DNA of 36,670 bases from CAZHBA01 sp964530225 (GTDB taxonomy: Bacteria; Pseudomonadota; Alphaproteobacteria; UBA6615): positions 1 through 36,670 of the forward strand of contig CAZHBA010000011.1 of assembly GCA_964530225.1 (NCBI GenBank). The letters are read 5' to 3'. This document shows positions 33,502 to 36,670 of the stretch, piece after piece; the stretch's first letter is position 1; the number at the start of each line of letters is the position of its first letter. Made by a program: the position numbers and the translations under genes. A model generated the notes under the pieces. It did not search any database. It was given only the letters and a program-made list of their open reading frames with translations, and had not been told where the DNA came from.

Positions 33502-34844
33502 CACAGCACCTCGCCCAGTGCCGCCGCCAGTGCATCCATATCGCCTTCGGCGGTGGTTTCGGTGGCGGCGACCAAAAGAATGTCGGTGAGCTCCGCATCA
33601 CCGGGTATCAAGCGCGATACCGGCACGCCAGCCAGAATGTTCTTCGCGGTAAGTTCAGAGACCACCTCAGCGGCGTTGCGCGGTAGACGCACCGCGAACT
33701 CGTTAAAGAAAGCGTCGGTCACCACCTCGACACCCTTCACATCCGCTAATCGCTGGGCAAGCTGTACCGCACGCGCATGGTTGAGTGCCGCCAGTTTGCG
33801 GAACCCCTCTTCGCCGAGCAGCGCCAAGTGAATAGTGAATGCCAGCGCACACAGGCCGGAATTAGTACAAATGTTGCTAGTCGCCTTCTCGCGGCGAATG
33901 TGCTGCTCGCGTGTCGACAGAGTCAGCACCCAGCCGCGGTGTCCATCCTCGTCAATGGTTTCGCCGCACAGCCGGCCTGGCATCTGACGCACATATTTTT
34001 CACGGGCCGCGAACAGGCCTACATAGGGTCCGCCAAAACCAAGCGAATTGCCCAAGCTTTGGCCTTCGGCGGCGACGATGTCGGCGCCCATATCGCCGGG
34101 CGCTATAACCGCACCCAGCGAGACGATTTCCGGCACCACGGCGATCAGCAGAGCACCCTTGGCCTGGCATTGCTGGGCGAGCGCAGAAAAATCTCGCAGA
34201 TGGCCGAAGAAACCGGGGTTCTGCACCACAACGCAGGCGGTATCACCGTCGATCATGGCGGCCAAATCTTCGCTGCCGGTCAAATCGGCCGCGGCCGATA
34301 CGATGTTTAGATCGAGATAGCGGGTCTGGGTCTCGGTGACCTCGCGGTAGTGCGGGTGCAGGCCGCCGGACAACACCGCCTTATCACGCCTTGTAATGCG
34401 CCGGGACATCAGCACCGCCTCAGCGCATGACGTCGCGCCGTCGTACATGGAGGCGTTGGCCACATTCATTCCGGTGATCAAGGCTACCTGGGTCTGGAAT
34501 TCGAACAGCGTCTGCAGAGTACCTTGGGAAACTTCCGGCTGGTAAGGAGTGTAAGAGGTCAGATACTCGCCGCGTTGGACGAGGTGGTCAACCGCCGCCG
34601 GAACGTGGTGACGATAAGCGCCAGCGCCCAGAAAACTCGGCCCATCGCCGGCAGCCATATTACGGTTCGCCATAGCGGTAATGATCTGCTCGACTTCGAG
34701 TTCGCTCTTATGGTTGGGCAGATCGAAACCGCCGTCAAAGCGTGCAGCTTCCGGCACATCGCGGAACAGACTTTCTACCGAATGCACGCCAACCGCCGCC
34801 AACATATCGTAGCGGTCAGGTTCAGTTAGCGGCAGGTAGCGCAT
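33501..34844 (-). CDS. gcvPA: Glycine dehydrogenase (decarboxylating) subunit 1
   Basis: This is the first half of the split P-protein. The 447-residue product starts MRYLPLTEPDRYDMLAAVGV and has LGAGAYRHHVPAAVDHL, TSYTPYQPEVSQGTLQTLFEFQT, MNVANASMYDGATSCAEAV and SLGNSLGFGGPYVGLFA. All are conserved GcvPA blocks. The ATG at 34844 lies one base after the gcvH stop. A longer in-frame start at 34922 would lie inside gcvH and is not used. It works as an alpha2beta2 complex with the GcvPB product. Confidence 0.96.
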   Translation of the reverse strand: MRYLPLTEPDRYDMLAAVGVHSVESLFRDVPEAARFDGGFDLPNHKSELEVEQIITAMANRNMAAGDGPSFLGAGAYRHHVPAAVDHLVQRGEYLTSYTPYQPEVSQGTLQTLFEFQTQVALITGMNVANASMYDGATSCAEAVLMSRRITRRDKAVLSGGLHPHYREVTETQTRYLDLNIVSAAADLTGSEDLAAMIDGDTACVVVQNPGFFGHLRDFSALAQQCQAKGALLIAVVPEIVSLGAVIAPGDMGADIVAAEGQSLGNSLGFGGPYVGLFAAREKYVRQMPGRLCGETIDEDGHRGWVLTLSTREQHIRREKATSNICTNSGLCALAFTIHLALLGEEGFRKLAALNHARAVQLAQRLADVKGVEVVTDAFFNEFAVRLPRNAAEVVSELTAKNILAGVPVSRLIPGDAELTDILLVAATETTAEGDMDALAAALGEVL

Positions 34845-34845
34845 G

Positions 34846-35223
34846 TCAGTCCAGCCCGGTGGTATACGTGGTGTAGGCGGTAGCATCCATGAGACCGTCC
34901 AGCGCACCGGTATCGCCGACACGCATCTTCACGAACCATCCCGCGCCTTGTGGGTCGGCGTTGACCAAAGAAGGATCGTCCTCTAAGCCGGCGTTCACTT
35001 CGGTTACCTCACCGCCTAGCGGAGCGTAAATCTCGCTTGCCGCCTTCACCGACTCGACAACAGCGGCTTCGTCACTCTTGGTAAGGAATTTACCGACGTC
35101 TGGCAGTTCGACGAACACCACATCACCCAATTGCTCCTGCGCGTAATCAGTTATGCCAATAGTGGCGATATCGCCGTCGATAGAAATCCATTCATGGTCT
35201 TCGGTATATTTCAAATCGCTCAT
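34846..35223 (-). CDS. gcvH: Glycine cleavage system H protein
   Basis: The 125-residue product shuttles the aminomethyl group between P, T and L proteins on a lipoyl arm. The lipoylated lysine is K60 in the motif VVESVKAASEIYAPLGG. The N-terminal KYTEDHEWISIDGDIATIGITDYAQEQLGD and the C-terminal GAGWFVKMRV are typical. It lies 20 bases after gcvT and one base before gcvPA. The lipoyl-attachment and L-protein genes are elsewhere. Confidence 0.97.
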   Translation of the reverse strand: MSDLKYTEDHEWISIDGDIATIGITDYAQEQLGDVVFVELPDVGKFLTKSDEAAVVESVKAASEIYAPLGGEVTEVNAGLEDDPSLVNADPQGAGWFVKMRVGDTGALDGLMDATAYTTYTTGLD

Positions 35224-35243
35224 ATTTCCCCCGCTTTTGGAAA

Positions 35244-36386
35244 CTAATTACCGCGGTGGTAGTTCAGTTCGACGAATGGCATCGCCGCGACGGCTGCATT
35301 TAGAACGCGCCCACGCAAGCTTACCTGAACTTTGGTGCCAACGTCGGCAAATGCCGAATCGACATAGCCCATCGCAATCGGCCGCTCCAGTGTCGGCGAA
35401 AAACCACCGCTGGTAATCTTACCGATTTCGTTGCCGTCATTGTCGCTGATCACAGCGTCCTCGCGCACCGGCGCTCGTCCCTCGGGCATCAGGCCAACAC
35501 GCCGTCGCGTCACGCCGCTGTCCAATTGCTCCAGAATTTTGGCCGCACCGGGAAAATCGGCGCTCTCGCGCCGCCGGCTGGCGACCGCCCATGTGAGCGC
35601 CGCTTCGACCGGTGTCGTTATCGCGTCGATGTCGTGACCGTAGAGGCAAAGACCCGCCTCTAGGCGCAGCGAATCGCGCGCACCTAACCCTACCGGCTCT
35701 ACCTCCGGCTCGGCCAGCAGCCGCCGCGCCAGGCCGTCTGCCGCATCGGCCGGGGTCGAGATTTCGAAGCCGTCTTCTCCGGTATAGCCCGCCCGCGAAA
35801 CGAAGCAGGCGACGCCATCGACCACCATCGCGGCGGCGCGCATAAACACCAGTTCGCCAGCGCCGGGTGCCAGACGCGTCATTACCGCCGCCGCCTGCGG
35901 CCCCTGCAATGCTAGAAGAGCGCGCTCGTCTTCACGTTCTAATTTTACGACACCCGCAAGTTGCTCGGAGATATGGGCAAAATCGTCATCCTTACAGGCT
36001 GCGTTGACGACCAGGTAAATCTGTCCTTCGGCACCGGGCTCGCCCGGCCGGGTGATCATCAAATCGTCGAGGATGCCGCCCGCCTCGTTGAGCAGCAGGC
36101 TGTAGCGCATAAAGCCCGGCTTCAGACCGCTAATATCCCCGGGAACGAGGCTTTCAATAGCTGCTGCCGAATCGCCACCGCGCAGCACCGCCTGGCCCAT
36201 GTGCGAAACATCGAACAACCCGGCGGCAGTGCGCGTATGGGCGTGCTCGGCAATAATTCCAGCGGGATACTGGACCGGCATCTCGTAACCCGCAAACGGC
36301 ACCAAGCGTGCACCTAACTCCTTATGGAGCGCATTCAATGGTGTCGCTTTTAACGATGCGGCAAACGCATCGGGGGCTGTGGCCAT
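35244..36386 (-). CDS. gcvT: Glycine cleavage system T protein (aminomethyltransferase)
   Basis: GcvT moves the one-carbon unit from lipoyl-GcvH to tetrahydrofolate, giving methylene-THF and ammonia. The product (380 residues from the ATG at 36386) shows GARLVPFAGYEMPVQYPAGI (about 26-45), GLFDVSHMGQ, MRYSLLLNEAGGILDDLMI, GYTGEDGFEI, LEAGLCLYGHDI with TPVEAALTWAV, and the C-terminal GKITSGGFSPTLERPIAMGYV. The frame is open up to 36494, but the ATG at 36386 has a strong GGAGAGGTGA ribosome site and matches the family start. It is the first gene of the gcv operon. Confidence 0.96.
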   Translation of the reverse strand: MATAPDAFAASLKATPLNALHKELGARLVPFAGYEMPVQYPAGIIAEHAHTRTAAGLFDVSHMGQAVLRGGDSAAAIESLVPGDISGLKPGFMRYSLLLNEAGGILDDLMITRPGEPGAEGQIYLVVNAACKDDDFAHISEQLAGVVKLEREDERALLALQGPQAAAVMTRLAPGAGELVFMRAAAMVVDGVACFVSRAGYTGEDGFEISTPADAADGLARRLLAEPEVEPVGLGARDSLRLEAGLCLYGHDIDAITTPVEAALTWAVASRRRESADFPGAAKILEQLDSGVTRRRVGLMPEGRAPVREDAVISDNDGNEIGKITSGGFSPTLERPIAMGYVDSAFADVGTKVQVSLRGRVLNAAVAAMPFVELNYHRGN

Positions 36387-36559
36387 GTCACCTCTCCCTG
36401 CCTGCAGCAAGGCCTGTCGACGACCCAGCATACTGACGGAGGTGGTCTCTCCCGCGGGGTTTTTCTGACTTTTTAGCGGTGCGACTCTCGCCAACCACCG
36501 CTATCGACACTATCTGGCGCAAGCCCAAGGTCAACTAAAGGTACATCCCATATTGTGGA
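36387..36559 (-). promoter_or_regulatory. Leader and promoter region of the gcv operon
   Basis: This 173-base region holds the gcvT ribosome site, a GCGGGAGAGACC segment (36444-36455) that looks like the opening of a glycine riboswitch aptamer, and a seven-pair hairpin at 36475-36502 with a GACTC (CcrM) site in its loop. A possible -35 TTGACC lies at 36529-36534, with a poor -10 about 16 bases on. The other conserved glycine-aptamer parts (a GCCGAAGG-like core and CTCTCAGG with AAAAGGAC) are not found, so I do not call a riboswitch. Confidence 0.4.
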
Positions 36560-36670
36560 TTATCGAGCCCGCTTGGTACGGTTGTAGTCGAGTTGCTCCG
36601 GGCTTAACTGAAACCCGACAAAAATATCGAAATCTTCGCCGAGATCGCCGGAGCTTAGCGGAATCTCCTG
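36560..36670 (-). CDS. C-terminal fragment of an unrecognised protein
   Basis: The minus strand is open from the right edge to a TAA at 36560-36562, giving 36 residues ending in TKRAR. The segment has GDLGEDFDIFVGFQLSPEQL in its centre, with an alternating hydrophobic stretch (FDIFVGFQL) that could be a last beta-strand. I do not recognise the family. It is upstream of the gcv operon on the same strand, with 173 bases between, so it is probably a separate transcript. Confidence 0.5.
   Translation of the reverse strand, partial: QEIPLSSGDLGEDFDIFVGFQLSPEQLDYNRTKRAR

Noticed and set aside
33501..33503. Split of the glycine dehydrogenase gene as a broken gcvP
   Set aside because: Two-subunit gcvPA/gcvPB is a normal form; both halves are complete and joined by a TGATG coupling overlap.
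36380..36560. A functional glycine riboswitch before gcvT
   Set aside because: Only the first conserved strand is seen; the core GCCGAAGG-like and CTCTCAGG/AAAAGGAC parts are missing, so it is reported only as a possible remnant.

Overview
The window reads as a chromosomal segment of an alphaproteobacterium, most likely Rhodospirillales-like; this assignment is inferred from gene content and order. The supporting signs are a CcrM-type GANTC methyltransferase beside rnhB, a petABC operon followed by mtnP and divergent from trmL-hemF, paired ATP synthase b' and b subunits in an F0-only operon behind smc, and DUF1285 and DUF721 genes in familiar positions. Coding DNA is GC-rich and dense, the standard code is used, and I see no prophage, insertion sequence, CRISPR array or secondary-metabolite cluster.

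Layout. Positions 1-3411 (minus): the cytochrome bc1 operon petA-petB-petC, a terminator, then the 5' part of mtnP. Positions 3696-9417: a stretch mixing intact genes (hemF, cca, a CoA-pyrophosphatase-type Nudix gene, DUF1285) with three visibly broken loci: trmL with an internal deletion, a secreted-protein gene with three one-base indels, and a moxR gene with an extra C that is fused by a large deletion to the tail of a membrane protein. Positions 9468-20093: DUF924, a ChaC-like cyclotransferase, tRNA-Gln, ispE, a TPR lipoprotein or periplasmic-type protein, ETF-ubiquinone oxidoreductase, a family-4-like uracil-DNA glycosylase, a lytic transglycosylase, moaB and a phosphotransferase. Positions 20295-25387: a CPA2 antiporter, rnhB, ccrM with a palindromic pair of its own target sites just upstream, a GC-rich inverted repeat, mutY and a DciA-like gene. 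Positions 25735-31872: smc and the F0 operon atpI-B-E-b'-b with a good sigma70-type promoter. Positions 31930-36386 (minus): the glycine cleavage operon gcvT-gcvH-gcvPA-gcvPB. The last 111 bases hold the C-terminus of an unrecognised minus-strand gene.

Functionally the window is housekeeping. ETF-QO and bc1 feed the respiratory chain, and bc1 and the F0 sector belong to oxidative phosphorylation. hemF supplies haem, ispE supplies isoprenoids (including quinone tails), gcv supplies one-carbon units, and ccrM, smc, mutY, the glycosylase and rnhB serve chromosome methylation, segregation and repair.

I found no convincing new multi-gene system. The most interesting signals are the cluster of three decayed accessory loci in about 6 kb while long core genes nearby stay intact (suggesting ongoing gene loss), the GANTC palindrome in front of ccrM, the inverted repeat between ccrM and mutY, and a glycine-riboswitch-like fragment in the gcv leader that lacks the rest of the aptamer.
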